Counted from the first letter of the stretch, positions 1 to 13,045 are shown. The stretch: 64,000 bases of DNA from Hibiscus mutabilis (GCA_019671005.1 CM033752.1:26234969-26298968); one strand, 5' to 3'. The notes: generated by a model not told the origin, from the sequence alone. Made by a program: numbers and translations.

Positions 1-2568
1 TTACTAGTATCTTCATTAACTAATATAATCCTCATTATAAAATAACCACTTATCCAGATATTAATATTACAAACCATATCTAGACTAGTTAAAGCGAGCT
101 ACTATTATTTTATACATGCCAACTAGAGATAATCAAAATACATCAAAGATGTAAATTACTGATACGACTATTATCCTCCTAGATGATGATGCCGATACTC
201 CTTACTCTTGTTTGAGATTACTACCTACGCGTGAAAACCATCACACGTTAAGTATATACTTAGTGATACATTATAATTATTTAACATAAATCAACATACT
301 TGAATTATAACAATAATATAATAAACATGCAGTTTGATCACTATTCCTTTATTTCCCTTATGTTAATTATTTATTAACATAATATAACCCGGATTCATAA
401 ATCCTATTAATATCCTTGCCATTATCTGAGAGTTCACCTACTCTCTAATTTATCAACCATTTATTATCAAATAAATTATTGCTCAACATAATTTGAGAAC
501 TTGAGTACACGAGTCAAAACTACACCGAAGTGCTGATAAACCGCACCAAAGTGCTAAGAGACCACACATAAGTGCTAAAGAACCACACCTAAGTGTTAAT
601 AAACCACACCAAAATGCTAAACTGCTGGACTCTATGGCATGCCAACTATACTCTATACCTCAATTACTTATTTGAGCATACTTTCCAATTCCATATTCGA
701 TTCACCCATGGCAATATAATTAAATATTGGGCAGTTCATACCCTAAATATAACATAAACATACATATCTAATATATCTAGTGATCAAATGCATCATAGTT
801 CTACCTTTGACAATTCTCAATATGTCAAATATCAAAATAATTATAATCTTCAAGCATATAATTATACCAGACTTATGACAAGTTTTTCAAATCAAACATA
901 ATATTTTCCATGCATAAAAATGCACTCAACTTGACACTTTATACTTGGTCAATATTCAACTAGCCTCACTAAGTTCAACTTTGGTCCCGTTCTTTTCCTC
1001 GATTGCTAATTCGATCTTGATTTTGTTCACAGTCTACAAGTATATTAAAAATACCATAAGTACATTCCAAATTATATGTTAGTATCTTACTAAAACATAA
1101 ATAATATATTAATAATTTTCCTATAAATACCCTAATATTTTCCAAATATTAGTTTCATGACACAAGTCATTCATCCTCAATACTTTATATTTCTTTAAAC
1201 ATTTACTCAAAGAATGATTTATAACTCATTCTAACATTTATTCCAGCATAATACTTCCATGAAAATAATTTTTCACTTTAGTCCTTGAATTCTTCCAAAT
1301 TGTTGAATTAGTCCCCAATCTTTTCAAAATTTCAGAATTGGTTCTTATGTTTTTGACAAACTTCCAAAATGGTCCAAATGACATTTTAAAGCTTGTAAAA
1401 TCACAATTTCAACATTTCCAAATTTATGGAAATTTTTCCATAATTTCCCCTAATTCTTACAAATTGCCGAATTCACCCCTATGATTTTCCAAGTTTCCAA
1501 ACTAGTCCACTTAACACTTAAACATCATTTCCAAGCTTTCACAATCATTTCCAAATCAAAATAAATCCAAACTCAACTTTTCTACCAAAACCCTAACTTT
1601 GAACATTTTAGGGTTTAACTATTTCCATGTAGTTTCAACCATCACACAAGCTTTAATATGATTCCACAACATCATATTCATCAAAAACTAACCTTAGTTC
1701 ATCCTAATTCAACATCCCCTTTATCCATCAAAATCACAAAACCAAAGTTCTAACCAAGGAAAACATGAACAAATGGTACCAAAAGATAGAGAATTTCATG
1801 GAGATCAATTTCATGTTTCATGCTTTCATCAAAATTCCAACTAAATAAGCTTGAAAATTAAGAAGAAAAATTTTTCTTCCTTACCTTGGGATGTTTGAAC
1901 AAGGGCTGGAAATAGGAGAAAAATCTTGAAATTTCTCTTAATCCAATTTTGGCCACTTGTCCTTAATATAAATAAAATGAATTTAAAATTCATTTTAATG
2001 TGAAATGTCCTTTTTACCCTTGAAATCCAATACTCCATACTATGACACATATCTACCTACTAATCCAAGGCCCCAAAACAATCCAAGGAGTTAGTGATTA
2101 CCAACTTTGCCCTTGCCATCTTCAAAAATTACCATCTTGCCATTTTTCATCCAATGGCTAAGATTAAACATGGAAAAGTAATCTTTAATTCAATGATCCA
2201 TATTAATTTCATTCAAATAAGACATGAGAATGACCCTTTTACCCTTGCCTTATTTTAATAAAATATCTTATAAAAGATTTCTCATTTATTCGATTAAACC
2301 GGATTATCCGAATTTTTCTCGAGCTTTAAAGCTTTATAGCTCTTAATACAAACTCCGTATCAAAAATCCAGGTAACACGAAAATGCCACTCTTAGGGGTG
2401 AACTATTCATTTACGGGACTAAATTACATACTTTTGAAAATTACAACTTAGTCCCTAAACTTTTTTAAATTTACACTTTGGCACCAAACTTTTCAAATTT
2501 TACATTTTGGTCACCAAACTTTTCAAGTTTTACATTTTGGTCACTAACCAAAATTTTGAGGTATTACA
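1..2568 (-). mobile_element. Partial gypsy-type LTR (element A), running off the left edge
   Basis: Read on the minus strand, the segment starts at 2568 with TGTAATACCTC, the usual start of a plant gypsy-type LTR, and runs AT-rich and without coding capacity to the window edge. It contains AGTGCT-type tandem units (521-621) that resemble AGCACTTC units in the 3' LTR of element IV near 24163-24285, which suggests related families. No internal region, primer site or second LTR is in view, so solo LTR and full element cannot be told apart. The short open frame at 1841-2050 has no recognisable domain. Confidence 0.6.
521..621. repeat. Short tandem repeat, about 21 bp x 5, inside LTR A
   Basis: Five degenerate units share the core CACC(A/G)AAGTGCTAA followed by an A/C-rich spacer. 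The minus-strand reading gives AGCACTT(C/T)GGTG, close to the units at 24163-24285 in element IV. Confidence 0.7.
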
Positions 2569-3721
2569 GATACGATACCCTTGGGTATCGGCACTCACTG
2601 CGTATCGATACCAAGCTAGCTTATTGGAATTTCTTAAAGCCTTAGTGTATTGTACAAGTCGACCCGTATCGACAAGAACTTTGCATGGTGTACTAGTACA
2701 GGTTGAACAACGTACCGGTACCCCTCTGATAGTTCATCTTCAATAGAACAGCGTTCTTCAACCCATAGCACTAGGATAGTAGTATGGACCCCCGCGTACC
2801 AGTACTGAAGCCTACAAATAGCTTCTAAGGCTCGAGAAAACACTCTCCAAGCCCCCAAAACACAACCTTTAACCTCATAACTCAATCTTACATCTTATGA
2901 ATGTATTTAGGGTGGTTTACTACCATTTTTACTTATTAACAACAAATCCGAGTTTCACCATTAAAGAGAGTCTCAAGCTCTTAACACCAAACAAAACCAA
3001 GAACATCAAATATAGTAAACAAAGCACCATCCTTAGGATGTGCATGAAACAAAAGGAGTTTGAAGTGTACTAACCTTCCTCCAAAAGCTGGAAAGGAACC
3101 TCACTGCCGTAAGCCTCAAGCCTTCCCATTGCCTTGAGCTTTAGTTTGTTCTCTAACCACTTTCACTACAAAGAGGTGTCGCAAAACGGGTTACAACATT
3201 GTTGGAAGGTCAAAAGATACATAAGAAAGAATTTTAAATCAAGAAATGGAGTTAAATTATCCATTCTTGTTCTTCCTCTTCAACCCAAACCAAAATTCAT
3301 ATTTTTTTCACTCACCACCAAAACCATCCATCCTTGCCTTGATGGATAGATCACTTGATGTAGATTACACAACCCTCAACAACAAATCTGAGATTCACAC
3401 TTAATATAATAAAAATTCCACCTTTAACTTTAGGCTCTGAAGGAAAAGAAGGGAAAAGATGAAGAGGATGAAGTGGGAGACAAGAATGATCTCACACTCT
3501 TATAAATCTATAGCAAAAATAAAGCCTACCCATTTTTCCTCTTCAAAAGTGGGGTAATTTACCCCTTTACCCTTTCATCGTCTTCCCAACTCACTTGGTA
3601 ACCCAAAATTCCAAGCCCAACACAAAAGAAATCCCACTTAGGCTCCAAAACTTTGACCCAATGCCCAAGCCCATATGCTCGGGTGAAACGACTCGCAGTT
3701 CCCGAAATCCGGTTCATTACA
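2569..3721 (-). mobile_element. Minus-strand gypsy-type LTR fragment (element B) with GTACCGATAC cluster
   Basis: On the minus strand the piece starts at 3721 with TGTAATGAACCGG, a typical LTR start, and is cut at 2568 where LTR A abuts it. Its left part (about 2569-2800) holds GTACCGATAC-like sites on both strands (for example TACGATACCC, CGTATCGATACC, CGTACCGGTACC). No coding capacity is recognisable. A likely reading is that element A inserted into this LTR and the remainder lies left of the window. Confidence 0.5.
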
Positions 3722-4153
3722 CACATATCCAACATTTTAAGAGCTTCTATTATAAAAACGTGTACCCACTTGAGTGTTATTCATTGTATTTCTTTTTCGT
3801 TCAAGTATTGGGGAATAGAGAACTTCAAATTGTGCAAACATTCTTCCTTTAGAGGATTATCATAGTTTGCTTCTTTGTTTCAAATTTTAAGAAAAGGATT
3901 GCTAGACTTTGGGGTATAAGTCTAGGATTTGTGAAGTTATCTCCTTTAGCCTAAAAGAAAAGACAAATTAGTGAATTTGTAAAATCCTTAGTGTGGATAG
4001 CTAAGGCAGTGGATGTAGACCTTGTTGAGAAGGTTTAACCACTCAAAAATCAATTGTGCAATTTTCTTTTCTTTTTGCATTTGCTTCCACCAAAACTTTT
4101 TAATTGCCAATTCACGCCCTCTTAGCCATATTCATTGATTGGTCAACTCAACA
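3722..4153 (+). mobile_element. 3' part of a copia-type LTR
   Basis: This stretch resembles the last ~400 bp of the copia-type LTR at 49438-50444: shared tracts include CAAATTAGTGAATTTG, GTGGATGTAGAC and TTTGCATTTGCTTCCACC, and both end in CTCAACA. The 5' part of this copy is missing. About 220 bp of anonymous AT-rich DNA follow before the LINE remnant. Confidence 0.7.
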
Positions 4154-4374
4154 CAACATTTTTATCAATATTATGAATGGGTTTTTAATGAGTCCTCCTA
4201 CCCTTTCAAAAAGAACTAACCTTCAACCTTTCGGTTGGAGTGATGTATTTTTAACGTATTTGATAATTACATTAAAATTTTTACGAACTAGTTTAACAAT
4301 TCGTGTGACAACTCACATATATTTCATAAAAACAAAAAAAATGATACTTTTTTTTAAAGTGGACCATTCATATA

Positions 4375-5163
4375 TTAGCCATAAATGGCATCATCAATTA
4401 CAGCTGATTGAATACAGTCAGGGCAATCAAAATAGAAATAGTGACAGCTGTGTGAATCATATGCCCAATCTGCTAAATGATGAGCAACTATATTGGCCGA
4501 TCTTTGAATGTATGCAATAGCTATGTGAGAATGATGTCGTAGTGTGGTCCGTGCTTCATCAAGCTGATTTGACAATGGCGATATACCTGGTATTTGGTTG
4601 TTGAGTTGGTTAACCACATTAGCTGCATCGCCTTCAATAAGAATTGAATTCCACCCTTGATCTATAGCTAATAAAATGGTCTCGAGACATACATGTGCCT
4701 CCACTTGAGATGCTTCTAAGGCAGTGGATATGAACTTGGCGCAGCCAGCTAGAACCATACCATTGTTGTCCCTAGCAACTACGCCAATGGATGCTACGTT
4801 GTCAGTCAGATGAAAAGAGGCATCAAAATTTATTTTAATCATATCACCTGTTGGCTTCTTCCAACGAGAACCATTTGTTTGATTTGTGCCATGTTTAGAA
4901 CCAGTAGAATTAACTGACTGGAAACTTTCATGTAGATTTTTTGCATTAATGACCGTTAACCAGGTGGGAGGAACTTTATCATTATGAACCTTTAGATTTC
5001 GCCGTTTCCATATATTCCAAAGTAGAACAACCATTCTGTAAATGTTTGAGAATCCAAGATTGCTGCTACATTTGTTAGCCATTCTCTGTATGTGGTGGAA
5101 GGATCTAGGATTACTCAAGCATGCAATACTGTTTCCACACATTGGTTGCACATTGGACACAAT
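4375..5163 (-). pseudogene. LINE remnant, 3' part: zinc-finger half plus RNase H domain
   Basis: The minus-strand frame from 5160 to 4375 (261 codons) encodes an RNase H-like domain of the type ending many plant LINE polyproteins. Candidate acidic residues lie in INFDASF (near residue 112), the AEA-like VEA, EGDAANVV and AHHLADWA, in the usual order. A linker reading WNIWKRRN precedes it, as in LINE proteins between zinc finger and RNase H. The apparent ATG at 5160 is not a real start: in another frame the same bases read CPMCNQCVET, part of the LINE zinc finger, so a frameshift separates the two. Upstream coding DNA continues beyond the MITE at 5997-6070 and, past element I, at 38782-39345. 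Role: non-LTR retrotransposition, now inactive. A domesticated RNase H gene is less likely given the frameshift and insertions. Confidence 0.8.
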
Positions 5164-5996
5164 AGAGTAATTTACGTTTTAAATCACTAAACTTAACTTC
5201 TACTTTCATATAGATCATGAATCTTTAATTTCATCAAGTTGAATCATTCAACTTTAGTTATTAACGAATTTAATCACTTTTACTAACACCGTTAAATTAT
5301 TTTAACTGAAAAGCTGACTCACCACTCCTATTTGGTATCTATTTTTCACGTCAACATATTAATATTACTTGGCTTTTTTAAATATTTTTTTCAAACTTAT
5401 GTTCCTCATCACGTGTTGATTAAATCAATTTCACAAAATTTTCTATCTCCTTTGTCAAACCACCGCTGTATTTTTTGTTGCTCTTGTTTATTAAAATCTA
5501 TTGTATTTTTCAATTTCATACTTCCATAGAATTGAACTATCATTATATGTTTTTTATTTATGAGATATCCCCAAAAAATAACAACGCACAAATAGCAAAA
5601 AAAATTCCCTTAGGGTTCTTATCTAACAAACATAGAATTTACAGTAAAAAACTTAAAATCACAACGCTGAATCAAATGTTTAAAAAAAACAACGGTGGTT
5701 TGACAAAGGAGATAAAAAAAATCTTGTGAAATTGATTTAATCAACACGTGATGGGGAAGATGAGTTTTAAAAAAATATTTAAAAATGCCAAGAAATAATA
5801 ATATTTTTGAATTGAAAAGTAGATACCAAATAGGAGTGGTGAGTCAGCTTTTCCGTTAAAATAATTTAACAGTGTTAGTAAAAGTGATTAAATTCGTTAA
5901 TAATTAAAGTTGAATGATTCAACTTGATGATATTAAAGATCCATGATCTATATGAAAGTATAAATTAAGTTTAGTGATTTGAAATGTAAATTACTC
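5164..5996. mobile_element. Foldback MITE inserted in the LINE zinc finger
   Basis: The ends are inverted repeats (GAGTAATTTAC at the left, GTAAATTACTC at the right), and homology between arms continues inwards for roughly 300 bp, for example CACCACTCCTATTTGGTA matching TACCAAATAGGAGTGGTG. An 8-bp direct repeat GACACAAT flanks it (5156-5163 and 5997-6004), or 9 bp with one mismatch. It encodes nothing recognisable. Terminal sequence and target-site length suit a Mutator-like (9 bp) or hAT-like (8 bp) non-autonomous element; the sequence alone does not decide. Confidence 0.85.
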
Positions 5997-6070
5997 GACA
6001 CAATCCATCCGTATTGAGTCTTGCTTGCAGCATTCGAGATCCCATAGGCAGGGCCTCATGAGCAACTTTC
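5997..6070 (-). pseudogene. LINE remnant, short middle piece (start of zinc finger)
   Basis: Minus-strand translation gives KVAHEALPMGSRM and then RLNTDGLC, the segment that in plant LINE polyproteins leads into the CPxC zinc finger. The CPMC half continues on the far side of the MITE. Together with the piece ending at 38782 this shows that one LINE copy was the landing site for both the MITE and element I. Confidence 0.8.
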
Positions 6071-7155
6071 TGTAGCGACTATTTTTTCCGGGCCACTAAA
6101 AAATAATAATAAAACATAATTATATAATTTACAAGTGTCCCGCTTTTATTTGAAAATTTTATTTAAAAGGGAAATTTGGAGAAAACTCGTATTTTTGAAA
6201 ATTTGGAGTCGCTACCGGCCACTTTGGTAGACCAGACACCATTAAAACAAAAACCATAGATTCCTTTTTTAAAAACTTGGGTTCGAGAATTGATTACGAA
6301 TGAGGAAGGACTAGCACCCCCACACCACCCAAAATTGGTACCAAATAATTACCGCTTTATTAATATCAAATTTTACAGGTTAAAGTGACAATTAATTTAA
6401 AATTTGGTTATATGTGCGAGTAAATTTTAAGGGCTCCAATGTTCGAGGAATAAACGAAAACTACCATCTACACCTCAAAATGGTAGCCAAGTTTATCGTC
6501 GAAAAAAGGGAGCGCCGCATTAACAATTAATATCCCAAATGCAATATAATAATATGGCATGGCAAAGGTACGTATATTAAACATGAACAACAAAACCATA
6601 TTAGAATTAAACATGTACATAAATATATTATGATATCCAAACCATATATTAAACCTAATACAACATACAAAATATAAAAAAAACATGCCAATAATTTAAA
6701 AACATAATCAACAAAATTATATATTACCTTATATCTAAACCAACATTAAAATAAATACAAAGATAAGGATCAAATTCTACCCCACTGGAAGCTCGGATGA
6801 AAAACTTCGACCGACATCATCAAGATCTCCGTGCCATTTCGTTATGGACCAAAAATTAACTCGATCGAACCACAAAAATACCTCCGACCGAATGCTAGAT
6901 TGAACCAGGTGGGGCTAAGAGCGCTGCTCTAGGCCTCTGGCAAGCCGAGAGCATTGCTCACTTTTTGGCTTGACACTCGGGCTCCTCCTTGCCTGCCCCC
7001 ACCGGCTATTTATAGCCAATTGGTGGGGACGTGGCTTAATGTGAGACTTTCCTTCCTTTTTTTAAATTACTTTTATTTTTTTATTTTTTTTTATTTTTTT
7101 ATTGATTTTATATAATACTAATAATAGTAAAACCCACACAAAATGAGTGATTATA
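6071..7155 (-). mobile_element. Element I (Tat/Ogre-like), 3' LTR
   Basis: This is the partner of the LTR at 37688-38781: long collinear identity, for example TACAAGTGTCCCGCTTTTAT near the left edge and ACCATCTACACCTCA in the middle. On the minus strand it starts TATAATCACTCATTTT (the partner begins TGTAATCACTC, so the G of the terminal TG is mutated) and ends TAGTCGCTACA. A polypurine tract sits immediately outside at 7156-7175, fixing the element's orientation as minus. The open frame at 6468-6686 recurs at 38078-38311 only because both LTRs contain it. Confidence 0.85.
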
Positions 7156-7482
7156 GCTGCCCCTCTTTTCTTGTTCTTGTGAAACGAGAACAAAGCAAAG
7201 ATCAAAAGCACTTATTTTTGTCCTACTTCATTGTCCTTATCTTCGGAATCACCGATTCTTCTAGAACTTTCTGCTCTTCCTCAGCCAACTCTTCAAGCTT
7301 CAATCTTCTAAATAGAGGATCCGTTGGGGAAGACAAAATCTTCAAATCAGAAATTCGAGGTCACAAGTTCTTCCTATATAGAACTGTTCTCTCTTCTTTT
7401 GACTGGAGACATGGAAAGGCAAAGTATACCTATATAGAATTTTAGCTTGTCCTCGGTAAAGTCATTGGGCTGCAAGTCCTTC
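7156..7482 (-). mobile_element. Element I, 3' end of internal region with polypurine tract
   Basis: Minus-strand reading ends in AAGAAAAGAGGGGCAGC directly before the 3' LTR, a good polypurine tract for second-strand priming. The rest contains two copies of the CTATATAGAA unit (about 7374 and 7429) that belong to the array continuing at 30871-31200 on the other side of element II. No coding capacity is seen; the frame at 7143-7445 starts inside the LTR and is not credible. Confidence 0.75.
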
Positions 7483-7896
7483 TGTAACCCCCTTACCACG
7501 GCCTCGACGAAACCATACTAAAAGAGTCAGATTAGGTTTAACGAAGAAAACCCGATCTATTAACCTAAACCGAGACCATTTTTTCATTTTTATCTTGTCT
7601 ATATGCAATTTATTATTTTCCTAAGTGATCATGCTTCAGTGGATACATTACATTAAAAACATATTACAAAATGGGATTCAACTGCTGAACAATTCACATT
7701 AGGGACTAAAATGTAATTTCTGCAAATTATAGGGTCTTTGTTACACTATGCAATTAGTCCAATTTCATGCCCACAAGTTAAATTCTAGCTCAAAAGAAAC
7801 ATTCGCATTCATTCAATTGCATCCATAACAATCAGGGACTAAAACACAAGATTTCCAAACATCAACAAACATGTTTACACAAAAACAACATAGCAT

Positions 7897-8280
7897 ACCG
7901 ATACAGGCAAGCCTGTATCGATATGGATCAACGAACATAACAGCTTATCGTACCGATACACAAGTGCTCGTACTGATACGGTGTGTTGGCCAACCCGTAC
8001 CGATACGACTTTGACTCATACTGATCCCCTTTACATTTTCTCAAAACTCAAAATTCTAGTGACCAAAACGTGTACCGATACAGTACCCCACGTACCGGTA
8101 CGGTGTGTTAAAATCAAAGGGATCGTACCGCTACTCAAACCCTTGTACCGACACCATCACATATTTTCTTTAAGGTGTACCGATACGGTGGCTAAGCGTA
8201 CCGATACTCGTAGCTTTAAATCAACGTTTTGAGCCTTATCAAGACCCCGCGTACCGATCTTGAGCTACCTGTACCTGTAT
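7897..8280. repeat. GTACCGATAC motif cluster in LTR of element II
   Basis: About a dozen exact or near copies of GTACCGATAC or its complement, often flanked by CG (CGTACCGATACG-like), lie 15-45 bp apart, many in pairs. Variants mostly change CG to TG or CA, as expected from methylation decay. The partner LTR has the same cluster at about 27815-28175. Confidence 0.85.
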
Positions 8281-9149
8281 GCAGAGGCCTGTAATGACCT
8301 CTAGGTCCAATATATGACACTTTGGCTCATTCAGACAACCTTAATACATAACTAAACATCATATAACATCATCATCATGCTTAAACATCAACCTACCATC
8401 ATTTTAAACTAACCTAGCAAATCTAGCACATTCAACCACAAAGACTATAGGCATGCTTCCTAGTCAACATAAAAAACACAAAACCGCCCACATTTCAACC
8501 ACTAAACATTTTACAAATCCAAAACAACGATCAAAACTTACACAAACAGAGAGTCCACCAAAAACCCTCCCAAAACATCATTTGACACATTGCCCTTATT
8601 ACTACTTAAAATACTTCAAACCATACTTTGAAAACAAGTCTTGGGATTTCATTTCCTTGCTTCCTTGCTACCACAATCTTTAATTCTCTACATTGATGGA
8701 AAAGAGAGCGTAAGTGCACGAGGCTTAGTGAGGAATGCTCAAAAACCAACCACCATCAATGCATTTTAAACCATTTAACAATCTTTTTGAAAACTATTTT
8801 CAAAACACTTTTAAATCAACATCACAACATCATGCCTTATTAAAACCATGCACTTAACATTTCCAAAACAACATGTTAAACCATATGCAACATGTATCAT
8901 GGAATAAACAGCAAAGTCCCACTTGCTACCCTTAATTTAAGCTTTCACATGCATACTACCAATGCAAGGCTTAAAGAGCAAAACATGTTTAAACCACATT
9001 AAACAACATCATCCATCTCATGATACATCATCAATTATATTGGCTAACAAGTGATCATTAACCAATTTCCACTTTACAAAACATAACATCGGATACACGG
9101 ATTCAAAGTGTTCCCTCAACACTTAACATACAATCTACCGGCATCTCAA

Positions 9150-9350
9150 GGTTCACATACAGGAGTTTTCGGTACTCGTAAACCCCTCCACCATTGTGGC
9201 ACCCGTGGTGGGGTCTTCGGTACACATAAACCCCTCAACACCACTTATCGGCTAGATGTATAACCCACTAACAGGAGTCTTCGGTACGTTTGAACCCTTC
9301 TACTGTTAGGGTACTTGGATGGAGTATTCGGTACACATTAACCCCTCAAC
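9150..9350. repeat. Minisatellite with TCGGTAC core in LTR of element II
   Basis: Four units of about 50-65 bp share GGAGT(C/T)TTCGGTAC followed by a short spacer and AACCCCTC. The equivalent stretch of the other LTR is about 29050-29260. Confidence 0.65.
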
Positions 9351-11052
9351 ATACAAGGTGCCTTTTTATAGTGCACTTTCAATCCTATGGCCGGCCAACT
9401 ATATCCGATAACATTTAATAACCTTTTCATTCCATCACTTGTCAATATAATTCATTTTATTATCCATAACTCATTGTTTTCATATGCATCAACAAAATCA
9501 TTTAACCAATACAACAAACCTTGCATTAACCAATATTCATAAACATTAACAATACATACATTGCCTCCAAATGCATCAACATCATTATGTAATCAATTTC
9601 CAGCATTAAACCATGCGTAAAACATGCGTATACAATGAGTTCTTTAACCATTTTAAACAAGTGCATAACACCATTGCCAAACTGGGTTCGAGAGAGAATT
9701 TATTCTTTACTTACTTTTGAGCTTAGACCAACATTTCAAGCTCGATCTAAACCCCCAAACACAACTTTCAAACCTTTGAAAAGCTATTAACCACATTCTC
9801 ACTCATCAGCACGCAAAGCCTCACTTGCCGATATGGTAAACTCGCCTCCAAAGCTTTCGAAACAATCGTTCAAGCTTGAGGATCTACCTCCCCTGCTTTA
9901 TTCCACACAAAAACAGAGGGTACATTGCATAAAAATGCAATCAACAACACAAATCCTTATCATCCTTTATCAAAATCCACTCCACAACAACCGAAATTAA
10001 TACCAAACATCTTCCAAACCTTACCCAGCCACAACCTAACATCTTAACCCATCAATTAACATCAATTAACATTTAAAAACACATCACTAACATCCTTATA
10101 TCTCCAGCATTCATAAAACCTCCACAACTCCTCAAAAACACTTAACTAACAACCTAGAAAATTAGGAATTCAATTAGTTTTGGGACTCCTATGATTAAAC
10201 CATCTTATTAACATCATTCAACATCAAAATCATGATCTATATCAATCCAAATCATGAGAAAATAGAACCATCATGGGATTAAATCAATTTCACCACTTAA
10301 ACCTTGATTTAAAATTTTTCCTTTAATTAAATCATCAAAACAAGTTAGAAATCATAAGTAAAGGATCAAGAACTTGGGAATTTCAATAAAGAACCTTGTA
10401 TTAGAGGAGAGGAACGAACCTCACCTCTAATGGCTGCTTTTCCCCTTAATTAGATGAGTTGTCATAGCAAAACAATGAAAAACCAAATTGATTTTATTAG
10501 GAAATCATTATAATCTCAATTGAAATCAAAAGATTAATTAAAAGAAGATTTTACCTGAGAATTTTGAAGAGAAAAGTAGTGTTTCACTGGAGAGAATTAG
10601 AGAGAAAATTCTTTTGTGAAAAGTTAGTTACGTCAAATTTTGTTTTAAAGCTTTTTAATTAACCAATAAATTCTACAACCATTTTATATTATTTAAAACC
10701 TTTAAAATATCTAATTAAGGGGAAATTATGATATTAGGCTTTAGGGTAAATAACTCCTTAAAGATTCAAAGTTTTGACCCTTTTACAAAACAGTCACCAA
10801 AAATAGTTTTGAAACTTTGCATTTTGGTCATTAACCAAAATGTCCAATTTCAAGACCGCTTTTTGTAAAATTGATTTTACCAAAATCTTTACCATATTAA
10901 ATAGTAGTTTTATATTATTTTCCATATTTTTATCCCTTCAAAAAATATTTATTCCAAATTAAATCCTAAAACTGACTCAAATCCCCTAATCCAATCCAAC
11001 AGACCGTCTAAACCACTTAGAAAACTCTTAGGCCCAAAATCGGGGCATTACA

Positions 11053-11198
11053 ACTCTCCCCCTTAAGAAATTTTGTCCTCGAAATTTACCTGATGGGAAC
11101 AGATGCGGAAATTGAGAAACCATGTTTGACTTACTTTCCCATGTGGCCTCCTCAACACCACGATGTCGCCACAACACCTTAACAAGCTCAATCGTATT
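11053..11198 (-). pseudogene. Element II, 3' end of pol (C-terminal tail) and polypurine tract
   Basis: Minus-strand translation near 11198-11090 gives LVKVLWRHRGVEEATWES, the end of the chromodomain-like C-terminal tail of chromovirus pol; the same tail is found in element V near 62490-62565. The polypurine tract with GAGGACAAAATTTC upstream follows, then the LTR. All of RT, RNase H and the integrase core of element II are missing: homology stops near 11198 where element III begins, and resumes only at the protease at 25672. Confidence 0.8.
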
Positions 11199-11351
11199 GT
11201 ATATGTTTTGTTTGTTTCCGAAACAACTCCTTCCTTTATATGATATGCTTCTTTGAGAAATTCTTGAAATTTAAAACAAATATATAAGAACCTTATTCTT
11301 ATCTGCTCACTTTAAGTAAATTCGAGGACGAATTTCATTAAGGGGGAGAAT
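11199..11351 (+). mobile_element. Element III, last part of internal region with polypurine tract
   Basis: Plus-strand DNA ends in TTAAGGGGGAGAAT at about 11338-11351, preceded by AAATTCGAGGACGAATTTC, the usual stretch before a chromovirus 3' LTR. No coding sequence is legible. The left edge against element II is estimated from where homology to its pol tail stops. Confidence 0.6.
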
Positions 11352-13045
11352 TGTAACATCCTGAAACTAGGCTTAGAAGAATGTTACCATTTTGGATTCC
11401 TAAGTAAATCAGTTTAAGAGCCTTCAAATGAAGTTTGGAAAGCCTTGATTATGAAGTCATGATTTTGTTTAATAGTCAAAGTTGTTAGATTAGTGGGTTA
11501 AGAATACTAATGCTGGAATTATAATGAATTTTAATTGAGAGTAAGATAATTGTGTAACCGTTGTGTGAATATGTATATGTAGAAAATTAAGATGGATAAA
11601 GGATAGATTTATATTGAAGCAAATACTAGTGAACGTGTGGTGAATTGTGTAAATATGTATGTATATGGAAGCATAGCAGTTTGAATGGATAGAAGCAAGT
11701 TAAGGACTATTTCGAATATTTTTGAAGCATGATGGACTGACCGAGTGCCTAGGTATTTATATACAAAATGTGAGACTATTTTGATATGTTTGGATGTGTG
11801 TGTTTATGTTTGTGGACTGGTTATATGAATTAGTTGATGCACATAATAAATTGAATGGTAATTCAAAGAAATATATGCTAGGATCTTTTCTAATGCACCA
11901 ATACATGTTTTTGTTATCTATAGACCAAGAGGACATTGGAGAATTGAGGAATATCGAAGGACAACCAATGGATAAACAAAAAGGAGTCGTGATTTGAGAA
12001 CCTAAATAGCTCGGATTTACTTGTGAGTGTAGTTTAAAGTCTCGGGATAGGCTAAAAACCTTTCCGAGCATTTCTTGTTGTTTTTAACTATATTGCTTAA
12101 TCTTAAATTATGTTATGCATAAACAAGCTTGGATTTGAGGTAAGTAACTAAATGTTAGGTAAGAGGTGTTATGTGACACTTAAATCAATGATAAGCTCTT
12201 AATAAGATCTATGTATGTTTGTTAAGTAAACTTTGCTTGCTTTGTTATCTTTCGATTGGGTAAAAAGAAAAAGAAGAAAAGAGATTAGGAATTGAGAATT
12301 ATAAAATAAATTATATATGCACTCGAAATGATTAACAAATTGTTATGTACATTTGAATCTTTATCATGAAGTTAAGCTAAATTTCCAATTCTGATGTGAT
12401 ATGGTAAATTTTAAGCCTTGTCTAAATGACTTTATTTGCAAATTTGATTCATATGATAAGCCATAAGCTTTGCTTATATAATTATTTGAATAAGGAGCTA
12501 TGCTCAATTCTGACTTTGAACTTGATAAGATATAATCGTAAAGCTTTGGTTTCGAGTCAGTCATAGGTATAGTTGGCCTGCCATAGAGTCCATAGAGCTC
12601 GTATTTTGGGGGGACTACGGTCCTTATGAGGCGACAGTAGGAGGGATGTATGTTGGTCATTTGGCGACAGTAGGAGGGATTGACCGATACTATGAGTACA
12701 TTTCTGTTGGCGACAGTTGGTTGGAGATTCGAGTACCTAGGCTGATGCTTGATTTCAAGGCTATGTTAAGACTTCTTAATGAAACCAACTAATGAATTAA
12801 AGTGATAACTTATGAGACAAGTAACCCATGTTTATGATAAGTTATGTAAGATAACTTATTTGATAAGTATATCATGTTCGTAATATGTTATGCTTGATAA
12901 GTTAAATGAATAGTAACAGGTATATGAGATACTATGATGGATAAAAATATATATACTCTTGATTTATGAACTGCTTGCTTAGTTAAGATCATTAAATGGC
13001 TATTTTAAAGATGTATGTGGAATGTTATAAGATTAAGGACTGTTC

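Larger units (their letters stand above)
7483..11052 (-). mobile_element. Element II, 3' LTR (about 3.57 kb)
   Basis: The plus-strand left end is TGTAACCCCC and the right end GGGGCATTACA; the whole is collinear with 27399-30866. It is the 3' LTR because the minus-strand polypurine tract (CTTAAGGGGGAGAGT) lies at 11053-11067. It contains a dense GTACCGATAC cluster (7897-8280) and a TCGGTAC-bearing minisatellite (about 9150-9350). About 95 bp near 9383-9475 are absent from the partner. Flanking 5-mers CCTTC (7478-7482) and CCTCA (30867-30871) may be a decayed target-site duplication: without the element, the host sequence would continue straight into CTATATAGAA. Confidence 0.85.

Noticed and set aside
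5154..5160. ATG at 5160 as a genuine start of an RNase H protein
   Set aside because: Zinc-finger codons of the LINE overlap it in another frame and coding sequence continues on the far side of the MITE.
6468..6686. Pair of similar hydrophobic ORFs at 6468-6686 and 38078-38311
   Set aside because: They coincide with collinear sequence of the two LTRs of element I; recurrence is due to LTR duplication, not coding conservation.
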